The notes under the pieces are model-generated. The model had not been told where the DNA came from. It was given only the letters and a program-made list of their open reading frames with translations, and ran no database searches. Positions 52,734 to 62,376 of a DNA stretch of 64,000 nucleotides are shown here, piece after piece. Origin of the DNA: Lachnospiraceae bacterium UBA2864 (GTDB taxonomy: Bacteria > Bacillota > Clostridia > Lachnospirales > Lachnospiraceae); contig DEFA01000034.1 of the NCBI GenBank assembly GCA_002350525.1, forward strand, positions 25,112 to 89,111, in the 5' to 3' direction. Position numbers and translations under genes: made by a program. Position 1 is the stretch's first letter, and every line of letters starts with the position of its first letter.

Positions 52734-54671
52734 TTACTTCATGTATACACAGGTGTAGGAGACTTCCTCACCGTTCTTAACGCTTAAGATATTTTCGCTT
52801 TTTCCGACACCTATGATAATCGGAGTCGTATTAGTCATATTACTTCCGCTATCACATACTATACTGTATAAAGTCTGTAAGACAGCATAATCGGAAGCCT
52901 TATCGTAGTTTCCGTTATCGTATTCCTTATAAACTACCTGACTTAAATCCGACGATGCCTGTATAACTCTGAGGTGATCACGTACATTTACCTCTTTTCC
53001 GTTCTCACAGCCTTCCATAAGATATGCCGTACCATACTGATACGCAATTATATATTTAAAATCTTTTCCGGTATTGTTTACTATTGAAGCAGAAGCAAGA
53101 TCGTCCTTAACATCGAAAAATCCTGCTCTGTTTGTTTTTCCGTAAACCGCAAACGCTGCCTCATCAAAAACGGAACCCGGTTTATATGCCGCTCCGAGTC
53201 CGTCCGCAGTCTTCTTAAATGTAACACTCGCACCTGAATACGACCATCTTGCAAGGTTATATCCGGTATAGTACTGTGCATCCAGTCCTACATTCCAGAT
53301 ATCAGCTTTAGGTGAATATCCCGTAACCAAAGATATAACATTGTCACTTCCCGCTTTCTGTAAAGTCAGGGTTTTCAGCTTTAATCCCCTGACCGTAAAT
53401 GTAATACTTATAAGGAACAGAAGGAACGTAAACAGAAGCGCAACGCCCGGAATGATTATCCAGCACTTCTCTCTCTTATTGATTTTCTTAAGGATCAGAT
53501 AAAGAACAGGTCCTATGATAGCTATATATATCAGAATGACCGGAACCATTACACCCATACGTGTGTTAGCCGGTTTCTCCATAAGATTACCCATTCTGAC
53601 AATACTGCTGTTATCCAGATTTATATCAGGCTGATCCATTATATAATTTGAATTTGCTCTGGAAGAATCATACATATTTGTTACAAAGTTTATGACTTCC
53701 TCATTCTTTGTTGCCTCATCATCCGATGAAGCTTTCTGATTCTTCAGATCCGCAAGATTAAAGTTAAGTGTATTGACGCTTCCGTTACCGAACATACGTG
53801 CAAAACCCACCTGACCGTATCCCGAAACATAAAAATCTCCACCGTACAACGAATCATTTTCAAGATGCTGTACCTTAAATTTGAATTCTTCACTTGCTAT
53901 CTGCGGATATAAATATCCTTCACCTTCACCCAGAGATTGCTTTATCCCCGTAAAATCACTTGAGAAGCCCGAGAGTGTCTTAACACTGTCTCCTGTTCCG
54001 ATGATAAGGACACCTCCGTTATCAACCCAGCTCACTACAGTATTCACTGCGTCCGTTGAAAGAACAGAAGTATCATAATCGTTGATAATAAGAAACTTAT
54101 TGTTGGCAATCTCGCTAACTATATTGTCAGCCTTGAGGTTGTTAAGCTTTATATTGTACTCCCCTGTAGATATCCATATATTCCTTCCTTCACAATCCAG
54201 AAAAGACAGCTTATCTGCCGAGTCAGACAGAACAGCAACATTCATTCTGTAATTTTCCTTGGTAAGGACATTGTTAAAGACTTTACTATATACGATAGAA
54301 TTTCTGCTGTTTCTGATAATAACTTTTAAAGAAAACGGAGATCCCGAATTATAGCTTGTTTTCTCTTCGGGAATTTTGAACTCTATAGTTTTTGTATTTT
54401 TTTCAGGCAGGGAGACATCCTGGATATAGTTTGACTTACCTTCGTCAGAATAACCATCATCTCTGCTGATCTCAACCGAACCTGAGAAATCTTTCCCCTT
54501 GTTATAGACATCGACACTTACCTCATAACACTCCGTATCCGGGTTTTCGGTAACTTCGACATTTACTTCATACTCATCTTCCCCATCCGCATATACAGTC
54601 GTATTGGGTATAAATACCCCTATCAGTAATACGATAAGTGTCAGCAGAATTATGGGACTTTTAATCTTCAT
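52734..54671 (-). CDS. Exported membrane-anchored protein of the ABC/MoxR operon (GldG-like role)
   Basis: The ~645-residue protein has a signal peptide (MKIKSPIILLTLIVLLIGVF...VYA), an extracellular beta-rich domain, and a glutamine-amidotransferase-like segment (NKFLIINDYDTSVLSTDAVNTVVSWVDNGGVLIIGTGDS). Two TM segments follow near residues 375-435 (VILIYIAIIGPVLYLILKK; CWIIIPGVALLFTFLLF) and then a C-terminal domain with no clear match. It heads the operon. The layout recalls the GATase-like extracellular partner of GldA/GldF, but similarity is by layout only. ATG 54671 with AGGGGG upstream is preferred over a TTG one codon earlier. Confidence 0.65.
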   Translation of the reverse strand: MKIKSPIILLTLIVLLIGVFIPNTTVYADGEDEYEVNVEVTENPDTECYEVSVDVYNKGKDFSGSVEISRDDGYSDEGKSNYIQDVSLPEKNTKTIEFKIPEEKTSYNSGSPFSLKVIIRNSRNSIVYSKVFNNVLTKENYRMNVAVLSDSADKLSFLDCEGRNIWISTGEYNIKLNNLKADNIVSEIANNKFLIINDYDTSVLSTDAVNTVVSWVDNGGVLIIGTGDSVKTLSGFSSDFTGIKQSLGEGEGYLYPQIASEEFKFKVQHLENDSLYGGDFYVSGYGQVGFARMFGNGSVNTLNFNLADLKNQKASSDDEATKNEEVINFVTNMYDSSRANSNYIMDQPDINLDNSSIVRMGNLMEKPANTRMGVMVPVILIYIAIIGPVLYLILKKINKREKCWIIIPGVALLFTFLLFLISITFTVRGLKLKTLTLQKAGSDNVISLVTGYSPKADIWNVGLDAQYYTGYNLARWSYSGASVTFKKTADGLGAAYKPGSVFDEAAFAVYGKTNRAGFFDVKDDLASASIVNNTGKDFKYIIAYQYGTAYLMEGCENGKEVNVRDHLRVIQASSDLSQVVYKEYDNGNYDKASDYAVLQTLYSIVCDSGSNMTNTTPIIIGVGKSENILSVKNGEEVSYTCVYMK

Positions 54672-54694
54672 CAATAAGATCCCCCTAAAAAAAT

Positions 54695-54723
54695 TTGATA
54701 AAATAAACTCTCTATGTTAAAAT
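54695..54723 (+). promoter_or_regulatory. Promoter of rnpB
   Basis: TTGATA (54695-54700), 17 bp, TAAAAT (54718-54723), giving a start near 54730, where the RNase P RNA begins. It diverges from the envelope operon. Confidence 0.78.
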
Positions 54724-54730
54724 CCTCTGC

Positions 54731-55088
54731 AGAGCAGAATAGGTAATCGCGGCTCCGCTTCGTGCGGAGGTGAGGAAAGTCCGGGCTTCACAGGGCAGGA
54801 TGCCGGATAACGTCCGGTGGAGGTGACTCCCAGGAAAGTGCAACAGAAAGTATACCGCCACAGCTTTCGCTGTGGTAAGGGTGAAATGGCGAGGCAAGAG
54901 CTCACCGCATGTCTGGCAACAGGCATGGCATTGTAAACCCCATCCGAAGCAAGACCATATTTGGACCATTGGCTGCCCGTCAGATGCCGCAAGGTGTCAG
55001 GTTCATGGTAGGTCGCTTGAGTTCTGTGGTAACACAGTCCCTAGATAGATGATTACCCCCGACATAACCCGGCTTATAGTTCTGCTCT
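54731..55088 (+). ncRNA. rnpB: RNase P RNA
   Basis: Conserved RNase P RNA blocks occur in order: GAGGAAAGTCCGGGCT (P4 5' side and CR-I), CAGGGCAGGATGCC, ACAGAAAGTATACCGCC, AAGGGTGAAATGGCG, GTAAACCCCATCCG-AGCAAGACC, and the 3' GATAGATGATTACC...ACATAACCCGGCTTA. The ends pair (AGAGCAGAA at 54731 with TTCTGCTCT at 55080-55088) and a T-run follows. About 358 nt, the expected size. It processes the 5' ends of tRNAs. Confidence 0.96.
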
Positions 55089-55112
55089 TTTTTTGTTGCA
55101 AATTTTATGGGT

Positions 55113-55292
55113 CCTCCTCTGCTTCGCAGAGGCAATCCCGTGGTTTATAATGTTAAGCCATGCTCGTTCCTCGCATGTCTTGTTTCCTTGCCTTCGGCAA
55201 GTAAACGCGCTGCTCCGCAGTCGCACACCCTGTCGCTTCGCTCCAGGGCCACGGGGCCCTCCTCTGCTTCGCAGAGGCGATCCCGTGGTTTA
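55113..55292. repeat. Palindrome-rich intergenic repeat, copy 1
   Basis: Between the rnpB terminator and the 3' end of the nucleoside kinase gene lies a string of small hairpins (CTCTGC-TTC-GCAGAG, CTTGCC-TTC-GGCAAG, CTGCTCCGCAG). The 83 bp at 55207-55289 match 57830-57912 with four differences, two of which keep a hairpin pair. The unit CCTCTGCTTCGCAGAGG + ATCCCGTGGTTTA appears twice here (55116 and 55261 areas). CCACGGG and CCCGTGG flank the inner hairpin and can pair. No gene is seen. Confidence 0.85.
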
Positions 55293-55296
55293 TGGT

Positions 55297-56994
55297 TTAT
55301 ACTTTAAAACATCCGCCGCCTATAAACTCGCGGAGAAGGGAATTCACCGGTACCATCTGGACATCAATACCAAGGAAGTAATCCAGGAATTTAAGCAGTC
55401 TTTTTGCTTCATAGAATTCTTCCGAATCCTGCGGAACAGAGAAAAGAAGCGGCTCAACAAACTGCTTTATGGCACTCAGTTCATATATCAGCGCGGAATT
55501 TATCATAGTGTCGGCCTCTTCCTGGAACGGGAAGATATTCTTCTCTTCACCTGCACGTACGGAAGGCCACATATTTATGGTTCTCTGCGCATCATTTCCT
55601 CTTGTTCTTGCATCACGTACGATTCTTCTGAGAAGCCTCGTATCTGTTGTCGATATCCTGTTATGTTCATCAATATTAAGCTGCGTAAGCGCACTTATAT
55701 ATATCTTGTAGCATGCCTCAGCCGGAAGACTTTCCGTACTTTCCGGATTCAATGCATGAATTCCTTCCACAACCAGAACATCTGTTTTTTCAATCTTAAG
55801 CTTACTTCCTCCGAAAATCTTTTTACCGACCGTAAAATCAAATGTCGGCATGTCCACTTCTTCTCCTCTGAGAAGAGCTGACATGGATTCGTTGAACAGC
55901 TTCAGATCCATGGCCGCAAGGCTCTCAAAATCATACTTTCCGTTTTCGTCTCTCGGAGTTTCATCCCTTTCCTTAAAGAAATTATCCATAGCGATAGGAT
56001 GAGGATGAAGACCGTGAGCCTGCAGCTGTATACTCAGTCTGTTGGAGAAAGTTGTCTTTCCCGAAGATGAAGGACCTGCAATAAGTACTATCTGCTTACC
56101 GCCGTCTTTTATCTTATCCGCAATCTCGGCAATCTGTTTCTCCATAAGAGCTTCCTGAACCAGCATAAGGTTATTGGTTCCGCCCTGAGATATTATATTG
56201 TTAAGTCGTCCCACATTTGTTATACCGAGCGCATTTCCCCAGTCTTCCGACTGTCTGAGCACATTATAAAGCTTCTTCGGTGCAACATAAGGAACACATT
56301 CAAGTGTTCGTCTGTCAGGGATTACAAGTACCAGTCCGTCTTCATATCTGACCATATCAAATCCCTTGATATAGCCGGTAGACGGAAGCATGTATCCGTA
56401 GAAATAATCCGAATAACCGTTAAGCACATACATATTAGTCTTCGAAGTTCTTCTGTATTTGAAGAGTTCCGCTTTGTCCAGCATTCCTCTTGAAGCAAAA
56501 TGCGCGATGGCGTCTTCCGTACTGACACTCTTTTTCTCTATCTTGATATCAGCTTCAACCATACGCTTCATCTCATCTTTAATCTTAACGATGAGTTCAT
56601 CCGTTATTTCGACTTTACCGCCATCCACATTATTGTTTATACAACAGAAAAAGCCCTTGCCGAGTGAATACATAACATTAACAAGGTATTCTCCTTCTTT
56701 CTGATCCATCACTGTATCAATCGCACTGAGCATAAGAAGGATCAGGCTTCTCTTATACATATCGAAACCTACAGCAGAGTCGGGCGTGATAAACTCAAGT
56801 TCACATCCCGTACTGAGTTTTCTTGTCAATTCTCTGAGTTTTCCGAGTGACCTTGCCGCAAAATAATTTCTGCTGTCTTCCTTGTATACTTTATCGGCAA
56901 TCTCACCCACTGATATTCCCGATGCTTCGGTAAGATGCTTTATACTTCCGTCAGACATTCTGACGTCTATATTAATCATTTTCTCCTTTGCCAT
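55297..56994 (-). CDS. Nucleoside (uridine-type) kinase with N-terminal TGS/ThrRS-like region
   Basis: The 565-residue protein starts with a TGS-like domain (MINIDVRMSDGSIKHLTEASG), then a ThrRS-editing-like middle (VMYSLGKGFFCCIN), and from ~residue 290 a PRK/uridine-kinase domain: VLIAGPSSSGKTTFSNRL (Walker A), PHPIAMDNFFKERDETP, VLVVEGIHALNP and RRIVRDARTRGNDAQRT. This fused form is standard in clostridia. It would phosphorylate uridine or cytidine with ATP or GTP. It begins 23 bp inside trmK with GGGGGTGA upstream. Confidence 0.9.
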   Translation of the reverse strand: MAKEKMINIDVRMSDGSIKHLTEASGISVGEIADKVYKEDSRNYFAARSLGKLRELTRKLSTGCELEFITPDSAVGFDMYKRSLILLMLSAIDTVMDQKEGEYLVNVMYSLGKGFFCCINNNVDGGKVEITDELIVKIKDEMKRMVEADIKIEKKSVSTEDAIAHFASRGMLDKAELFKYRRTSKTNMYVLNGYSDYFYGYMLPSTGYIKGFDMVRYEDGLVLVIPDRRTLECVPYVAPKKLYNVLRQSEDWGNALGITNVGRLNNIISQGGTNNLMLVQEALMEKQIAEIADKIKDGGKQIVLIAGPSSSGKTTFSNRLSIQLQAHGLHPHPIAMDNFFKERDETPRDENGKYDFESLAAMDLKLFNESMSALLRGEEVDMPTFDFTVGKKIFGGSKLKIEKTDVLVVEGIHALNPESTESLPAEACYKIYISALTQLNIDEHNRISTTDTRLLRRIVRDARTRGNDAQRTINMWPSVRAGEEKNIFPFQEEADTMINSALIYELSAIKQFVEPLLFSVPQDSEEFYEAKRLLKFLDYFLGIDVQMVPVNSLLREFIGGGCFKV

Positions 56995-57718
56995 GATTCA
57001 CCCCCAGAACATAGTCCCTGGCCTTTTCTGCCAGATGTAAGCTATGTCTTATTATTTCCAGTCTTTCAGTTGCTTTATCTCCCACACAGCTGTCAAGCCT
57101 TTCAGTCAGGGCCTTCTTTTTTTTAATATCCGATTCCAAAAAATCCGTAAAAATGCGTGTCGGATGATCCAGCATATATTTTCCGTATTCATCATATATG
57201 TCAGTAAGGTCTGATTTTTCAGATATAAAATCCTTCTCTCCGACATATTCTACCCGCATTATATTATATAGTTTTTTTTGATCTTCTATCATTATTTCTT
57301 GTTTAATAATATATTTATTATTTCTTAAATACTCTCTCACCATCGGTATATCCGATTGCGGTGAAAGTACAAGCTCATATCCCGGAGATATGACTTCCCT
57401 GCCGCCTTCTATGATAGAGATTATAAGACTTCCGCCCATTCCCGCTATCACTGCGGCATCAGTTTCTCCTTCAGCCAGAGCCCCGAAACCGTTTGAAAGT
57501 CTCAGTTCGATTTTACCTTCAAGTCCGGCCTCACGGACATTTCGCCTGCCGATCTCAAGAGGACCGGCGGCAACGTCCATTGCATATACTTTGGAAGCTA
57601 TACCATGTTCGGCAATATATATGGCAGTGTATGCGTGATCGCAGCCTATATCCGCAACCCTCTTACCCGGTGTCACCATTTCGGCAACCGCTATCATTCT
57701 TTCCGATAAACCTGCCAT
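56972..57718 (-). CDS. trmK: tRNA (adenine(22)-N1)-methyltransferase
   Basis: The 248-residue protein has MAGLSERMIAVAEMVTPGKRVADIGCDHAYTAIY split over residues 1-34 (SAM motif I), VYAMDVAAGPLEIGRRN, AAVIAGMGGSLIISII and LVLSPQSDIPMVREYL, matching the TrmK/YqfN family of Gram-positive bacteria that methylates A22 in the tRNA D-arm. Its neighbour rpoD upstream is the usual genomic partner. Confidence 0.93.
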   Translation of the reverse strand: MAGLSERMIAVAEMVTPGKRVADIGCDHAYTAIYIAEHGIASKVYAMDVAAGPLEIGRRNVREAGLEGKIELRLSNGFGALAEGETDAAVIAGMGGSLIISIIEGGREVISPGYELVLSPQSDIPMVREYLRNNKYIIKQEIMIEDQKKLYNIMRVEYVGEKDFISEKSDLTDIYDEYGKYMLDHPTRIFTDFLESDIKKKKALTERLDSCVGDKATERLEIIRHSLHLAEKARDYVLGVNHGKGEND

Positions 57719-57731
57719 TAAAATCTCCTCA

Positions 57732-57912
57732 CAATCCCGTGGTGTTACTCAAGCAATCCCGTGGTGTTACTTCATGTCAATCTGAGCTTCTTCGAAGCTC
57801 ATCTTGTAAGCCTTGCTTCGCAAGTCTTTGCGCTGCTTCGCAGTCGCACACCCTGTCGCTTCGCTCCAGGGCCACGGGGCCCTCTTCTGCTTCGCAGAAG
57901 CAATCCCGTGGT
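57732..57912. repeat. Palindrome-rich intergenic repeat, copy 2
   Basis: This fills the gap between rpoD and trmK. It shares the 83-bp core (57830-57912) with copy 1. The tail unit AATCCCGTGGTGTTAC occurs three times (57733, 57754 and 57902 areas). Extra hairpins are GAGCTTC-TTC-GAAGCTC and CTTGC-TTC-GCAAG. In the shared hairpin the pair C-G of copy 1 is T-A here, a compensatory change. Like copy 1, it abuts the 3' end of a minus-strand gene. Confidence 0.85.
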
Positions 57913-57913
57913 G

Positions 57914-59350
57914 TTACTCTAAAAACTCTCTGAGTTTTCTTGAACGGCTTGGATGTCTCAGTTTTCTGAGAGCCTTCGCCTCAATCTGTCTGATACGCTC
58001 TCTTGTAACGTTAAATTCCTTACCTACTTCTTCAAGTGTTCTTGAACGTCCGTCATCAAGGCCGAATCTGAGTCTGAGAACTTTCTGCTCTCTGTCTGTA
58101 AGAGTATCAAGAACTTCTGCAATCTGCTCCTTAAGGATAGCTGATGCAGCTGCCTCTGACGGCGCCGGAACTTCATCATCCGGAAGGAAGTCTCCGAGGT
58201 GGCTGTCTTCCTCTTCACCGATAGGTGTCTCAAGTGATACAGGCTCCTGAGATATCTTCTGGATCTCACGAACTCTGTCTACTGGCATATCCATTTCTTC
58301 AGCAATCTCTTCCGGACTCGGCTCTCTTCCGAGTTCCTGAAGAAGCTGTCTGGATACTCTTGTAAGCTTATTGATTGTTTCAACCATATGAACAGGGATA
58401 CGTATAGTTCTTGCCTGATCGGCAATAGCTCTTGTAATAGCCTGTCTTATCCACCATGTAGCATATGTTGAGAACTTATAGCCTTTTCTGTAATCAAACT
58501 TCTCAACAGCCTTGATAAGACCCATATTTCCTTCCTGAATAAGGTCAAGGAAGAGCATACCTCGTCCCACATATCTCTTTGCGATACTTACAACAAGACG
58601 GAGGTTGGCCTCAGCAAGCTTCTTCTTAGCTTCCTCATCACCGTTCTCCATTCTCTGTGCAAGTTCTATCTCTTCATCTGCCTCAAGAAGAGGAACCTTA
58701 CCGATTTCCTTAAGGTACATACGAACAGGATCTTCGATACTTACACCTTCAGGAACAGACATATCGATCTGCTCGAGATCGATTTCTTCCTCATCATCGA
58801 TCACGAAATCCAGCTCATCTACAGGAGGCATGTCATCCTCATCTTCAGTGATAACAAGAACATCTACACCGTTCTTCTCAAAGAAATCAAGTGCCCTTGA
58901 GAAGTAGTAAGGTGCCATCAGCTCCTCACTTCCCTTAAGATATTCAATAAGTTCATCATCCTGAATAACATTCTTTTTCTTTCTTGCTATTTCAAGAATC
59001 TCAGCCATCTTCTTATTAAAAAGCTCTTCTGTTTCAGGAGAATGCTCAGCTGCATCTGCTCCCTTCTTCTCTTCAGCGAATTCACCTTCGAATTCTTCTG
59101 CTTCTTCGAAGTTTTCCGAAATTTCAATCTCATCTACAGGTTCTGCCTTTGCCTTTTCTGCCTTGGAAGTTTTCTTCTTTGCCGGTTCTTTCTTGGCTGT
59201 TTCCTTCTCAGCATCCTTCTTTGCAGTAGTTTTCTTTGAAACAGTCTTCTTTTCGGACTCCTTCTTAACAGTCTCTTTCTTTGCTGTTTCCTTCTTTGCT
59301 GCCTTCTTTGGCATTTCTTCGTCTTCTGCTTTTACCTTTTTTGTGCTCAT
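57914..59350 (-). CDS. rpoD: RNA polymerase primary sigma factor (sigma-A)
   Basis: The 478-residue protein has a Lys/Glu-rich N-terminal extension (residues ~1-90), region 1.1-like acidic part, region 1.2 [16 protein letters not shown], region 2 [24 protein letters not shown] and [22 protein letters not shown], region 3, and region 4 [18 protein letters not shown] and [20 protein letters not shown]. It is the housekeeping sigma factor. It follows dnaG by 14 bp, as in the macromolecular synthesis operon. Confidence 0.97.
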   Translation of the reverse strand: MSTKKVKAEDEEMPKKAAKKETAKKETVKKESEKKTVSKKTTAKKDAEKETAKKEPAKKKTSKAEKAKAEPVDEIEISENFEEAEEFEGEFAEEKKGADAAEHSPETEELFNKKMAEILEIARKKKNVIQDDELIEYLKGSEELMAPYYFSRALDFFEKNGVDVLVITEDEDDMPPVDELDFVIDDEEEIDLEQIDMSVPEGVSIEDPVRMYLKEIGKVPLLEADEEIELAQRMENGDEEAKKKLAEANLRLVVSIAKRYVGRGMLFLDLIQEGNMGLIKAVEKFDYRKGYKFSTYATWWIRQAITRAIADQARTIRIPVHMVETINKLTRVSRQLLQELGREPSPEEIAEEMDMPVDRVREIQKISQEPVSLETPIGEEEDSHLGDFLPDDEVPAPSEAAASAILKEQIAEVLDTLTDREQKVLRLRFGLDDGRSRTLEEVGKEFNVTRERIRQIEAKALRKLRHPSRSRKLREFLE

Positions 59351-59364
59351 AATTTTTCTCTCCT

Positions 59365-61125
59365 CTAAAGCTTTATAATAAGGTTTCTAAGTTCATTCTT
59401 TTTTCTGGCAAGCTCTATCTGGCTTCCTGTACCGGAACGCTGTGCCTTCTCTATGTTATTTATCTTGACCTTTTTGATTATGTCCGTCAACGCTTTCGCC
59501 ATTTCCTCCGGACCTGTCTCAAAGTCAAAACTCCTTGTCATCATTGCGGTAACCCGTTCCTGAAGATCCGCATCTTCAAATCCGTTGAGTATAGCCGCGG
59601 GATTTACAGCACCCTTTTCTCTGTATTGGGCAAATACCGCCGCAGCTACTTTTCCCGTTCCTTCCTCTGTGAAGTCTTCCTCTGATATCACTCCCTTAAG
59701 CTTATCGAAAAGCTCCGTGTTGCTTATCATAAGGGACATCAGATATTCCTCAGCTTCAAGATTAGGATTCTTATCTTTTACAGAACGCATTTCACGCCTA
59801 TCTTCATATGAAACAGGCTTTGTCTCCTGCAATCCCGAAAGGCCGATCTTCGTCACAAGCTTTTTAAATTCTCCCGCATCGCACCGATAACGGGCAGCTA
59901 CGGATTCTACATAGTTAGTCCTTTCCGTAGGATCTTCTATTCCAGCCAGGACTCCCGCAGCACTGTGCATGAATTTCGTTTTTTCATCAGGATCAGACAA
60001 ATTGTATCCCGATGCCATCGTATCAACTTCAAATATTCTGCCCGGAATCGCATCTCTTATACGTTCCTCATATGCATCCTTACCCATGTTCTTGATGAAT
60101 TCATCCGGATCCTTATAAGGTGCAAGGGATATGACCTTCTGGATCATATCATGATTCCTGAGAATCTCTATCGCCTTCATCAGAGCCTTTTGCCCGGCCC
60201 CATCATTATCATATGCAAGGTATACTTCATCGGTATATCTCTTTATAAGTCCTGCCTGGGTCTCCGTAAATGCAGTACCCAGAGAAGCTATGGCATTATC
60301 GAAGCCCGCCTGATGCTGAGCTATTACATCCATATAGCCTTCGCAGAGAATAACTCCTCTTCTCTTGGATTTTCTTGCTATATTCATGGCGAAGAGATTT
60401 CTTCTTTTACTGAAGACATCCGTTTCCTTGGTATTTACATACTTTGGAAGTCCGTCTCCCATGACTCGTCCGCCAAATGCGATTATCTTATCATTTATAT
60501 CCGCTATCGGAACCATGACTCTGTTCCAGAACACATCATGTACTCCACGTCTTTCATCTATCTCTATAAGTCCCGCATCACGCAGGATTTCTTCGGAAAA
60601 TCCCTTGGACTTAAGATATTTGAAAAGATCATCACTATATATGTCCGCGTATCCGAGACCGAACTTCATAATGGTCTCATCCGAATAGCCCCTTTCCCGG
60701 TAATACTTATAAGCATTACTTCCTCTGTCTGTCTTGGTAAGCAGATAATGGAAATAGGCCGCTGCCATCTTATTTGCTTCAAATATAGAGGCCTTCTTGC
60801 TTATCTTGGCCTTTTCAGCCTGGGAAAGCTCTTTCTCCGGAAGCGTGATGCCTGCTCTTTTTGCGAGGAACTGTATAGCCTCCTGAAATGTGAAGTTCTC
60901 ATACTTCATAACAAAGGTATATACATTTCCACCTGCACCGCATCCGAAGCAGTGATACATCTGTTTTTCCCGACTCACGGTAAAGGACGGTGTCTTCTCA
61001 TTATGAAACGGGCAGCAGCATTTATAAGAATTACCTGCTTTCTTAAGCCCTGTATATTCTGAAATGACATCGACTATATCGTTACGCGTTCTTACTTCTT
61101 CAACTATTTCATCCGAATAGAACAA
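59365..61125 (-). CDS. dnaG: DNA primase
   Basis: The 586-residue protein has the CHC2 zinc finger [14 protein letters not shown] ... [11 protein letters not shown] (residues ~35-67), the primase core [16 protein letters not shown] and [17 protein letters not shown], and the Toprim site [11 protein letters not shown] with [10 protein letters not shown]. The C-terminal helicase-binding region is present. It makes RNA primers for replication. The start is TTG at 61125, with AGAGGGAAAA upstream. Gene order dgt-dnaG-rpoD is common in clostridia. Confidence 0.96.
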   Translation of the reverse strand: MFYSDEIVEEVRTRNDIVDVISEYTGLKKAGNSYKCCCPFHNEKTPSFTVSREKQMYHCFGCGAGGNVYTFVMKYENFTFQEAIQFLAKRAGITLPEKELSQAEKAKISKKASIFEANKMAAAYFHYLLTKTDRGSNAYKYYRERGYSDETIMKFGLGYADIYSDDLFKYLKSKGFSEEILRDAGLIEIDERRGVHDVFWNRVMVPIADINDKIIAFGGRVMGDGLPKYVNTKETDVFSKRRNLFAMNIARKSKRRGVILCEGYMDVIAQHQAGFDNAIASLGTAFTETQAGLIKRYTDEVYLAYDNDGAGQKALMKAIEILRNHDMIQKVISLAPYKDPDEFIKNMGKDAYEERIRDAIPGRIFEVDTMASGYNLSDPDEKTKFMHSAAGVLAGIEDPTERTNYVESVAARYRCDAGEFKKLVTKIGLSGLQETKPVSYEDRREMRSVKDKNPNLEAEEYLMSLMISNTELFDKLKGVISEEDFTEEGTGKVAAAVFAQYREKGAVNPAAILNGFEDADLQERVTAMMTRSFDFETGPEEMAKALTDIIKKVKINNIEKAQRSGTGSQIELARKKNELRNLIIKL

Positions 61126-61164
61126 TTATTTTCCCTCTTCTATGTTAACTCTTGATGTACATTG

Positions 61165-62172
61165 CTATACGATGCTCCAGCTTCTCGGTATGTAAAGCTC
61201 CTGGAACTTCTCTACAGCAAAGTTATCCGTCATTCCCGCTATGTAATCACACACAACCGTAACCTTATCTTCACCCTCATTCAACATGAGTTTAAACTCA
61301 TTCGGCATTTCTTCGGGCCTGTCCATATAATAACCGTAAAGGATTTCAAGTATCTTTGCGGCCTTTACCTCTTCGGCTTTAACTACCGGATTTGCATACA
61401 TGGCCTCAAAAAGGTATTGCCTCATATTATATAGAGCAGTCTTGACATCCGGATCCATATCGATCACCGGTTTATCCATGGAATGCTCAACCACGCTGAG
61501 AATAATGGTATTGATCCTGTCTCTGGTCGAATGTCCGAGGATATTCGTACATTCTTTCGGAAGCGCATCCTCATTCAGAACACCGGCTCTGATCCCGTCA
61601 TCTATGTCATGATTTACATAGGCGATCTTATCGGCAATCCTCACAATCTTTCCTTCGAGCGTAGACGGATTCAGGCTCGTTTTGTGATTTCTGATACCGT
61701 CACGGACTTCCCACGTAAGGTTCAGTCCCTTTCCATCCTTCTCGATTCTTTCAACAACTCTTACACTCTGCTCGTTATGACTGAAGAGCCTTCCGCTGCA
61801 CGCTGTAAGAGTTCTCTCTCCGACATGTCCGAACGGAGTATGTCCGATATCATGCCCTAAAGCTATTGCTTCCGTAAGATCCTCATTGGCCCTGATAGCC
61901 TTAGCTATAGTTCTGGCCAGCTGCGCAACTTCAAGAGTATGCGTAAGGCGGGTTCTGTAATGATCCCCGTAAGGTGCCAGAAAAACCTGTGTCTTATGCT
62001 TCATCCTTCTGAAAGACTTGGAATGGATGATCTTATCCCTGTCTCTCTGATAGGCAGTTCTTATATCACATTCCGTATCCTCATAATCCCGTCCCCTTGT
62101 CTCATCACTTTTTGACGCAAATTCGGATAATCTTTCATGCTCTTCTTTTTCAAACTTTTCTCTTATCGTCAT
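61165..62172 (-). CDS. dgt: dGTP triphosphohydrolase-like HD protein
   Basis: The ~335-residue protein has KSFRRMKHKTQVF, RTRLTHTLEVAQLARTIAKAI (first His), ALGHDIGHTPFGHVGE (HD motif) and KIAYVNHDIDDGIRAGV, the dGTPase/dNTPase type used in Firmicutes. It breaks down dNTPs to nucleoside and triphosphate. The ATG at 62172 with ACGAGGTGAG just upstream is chosen over an earlier in-frame ATG. First gene of the dgt-dnaG-rpoD run. Confidence 0.9.
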   Translation of the reverse strand: MTIREKFEKEEHERLSEFASKSDETRGRDYEDTECDIRTAYQRDRDKIIHSKSFRRMKHKTQVFLAPYGDHYRTRLTHTLEVAQLARTIAKAIRANEDLTEAIALGHDIGHTPFGHVGERTLTACSGRLFSHNEQSVRVVERIEKDGKGLNLTWEVRDGIRNHKTSLNPSTLEGKIVRIADKIAYVNHDIDDGIRAGVLNEDALPKECTNILGHSTRDRINTIILSVVEHSMDKPVIDMDPDVKTALYNMRQYLFEAMYANPVVKAEEVKAAKILEILYGYYMDRPEEMPNEFKLMLNEGEDKVTVVCDYIAGMTDNFAVEKFQELYIPRSWSIV

Positions 62173-62336
62173 AATCTCACCTCGTAAAGATATAAAACGC
62201 ATAAAAAAAATGTCTCTAATACTGTTATTCTACAAAACTGCTAAAATCACTCTTTTTTTATAGCAATTTTCCTAAATATTTTTTTCGAAGCAGCGTATAT
62301 CATTCAAAAAGATGTTTATATACGTTATTCATTGCT

Positions 62337-62342
62337 TATAAT
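62337..62342 (+). promoter_or_regulatory. -10 box of the lipoprotein gene
   Basis: TATAAT 35 bp before the lipoprotein ATG, with only a poor -35 match. The 160-bp region 62173-62336 is the shared upstream region with dgt and holds no gene; no clear dgt promoter is seen. Confidence 0.5.
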
Positions 62343-62376
62343 AAATGTATCTTTAAGTGAAGGGACGTATATTATC

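Noticed and set aside
54712..54992. Minus-strand frames of 85-91 codons
   Set aside because: They lie antisense to the conserved RNase P RNA, which has its own promoter and end pairing.
55093..55881. Plus-strand frames across the repeat and the kinase gene
   Set aside because: They run through hairpin repeats and antisense to a well-conserved kinase domain.
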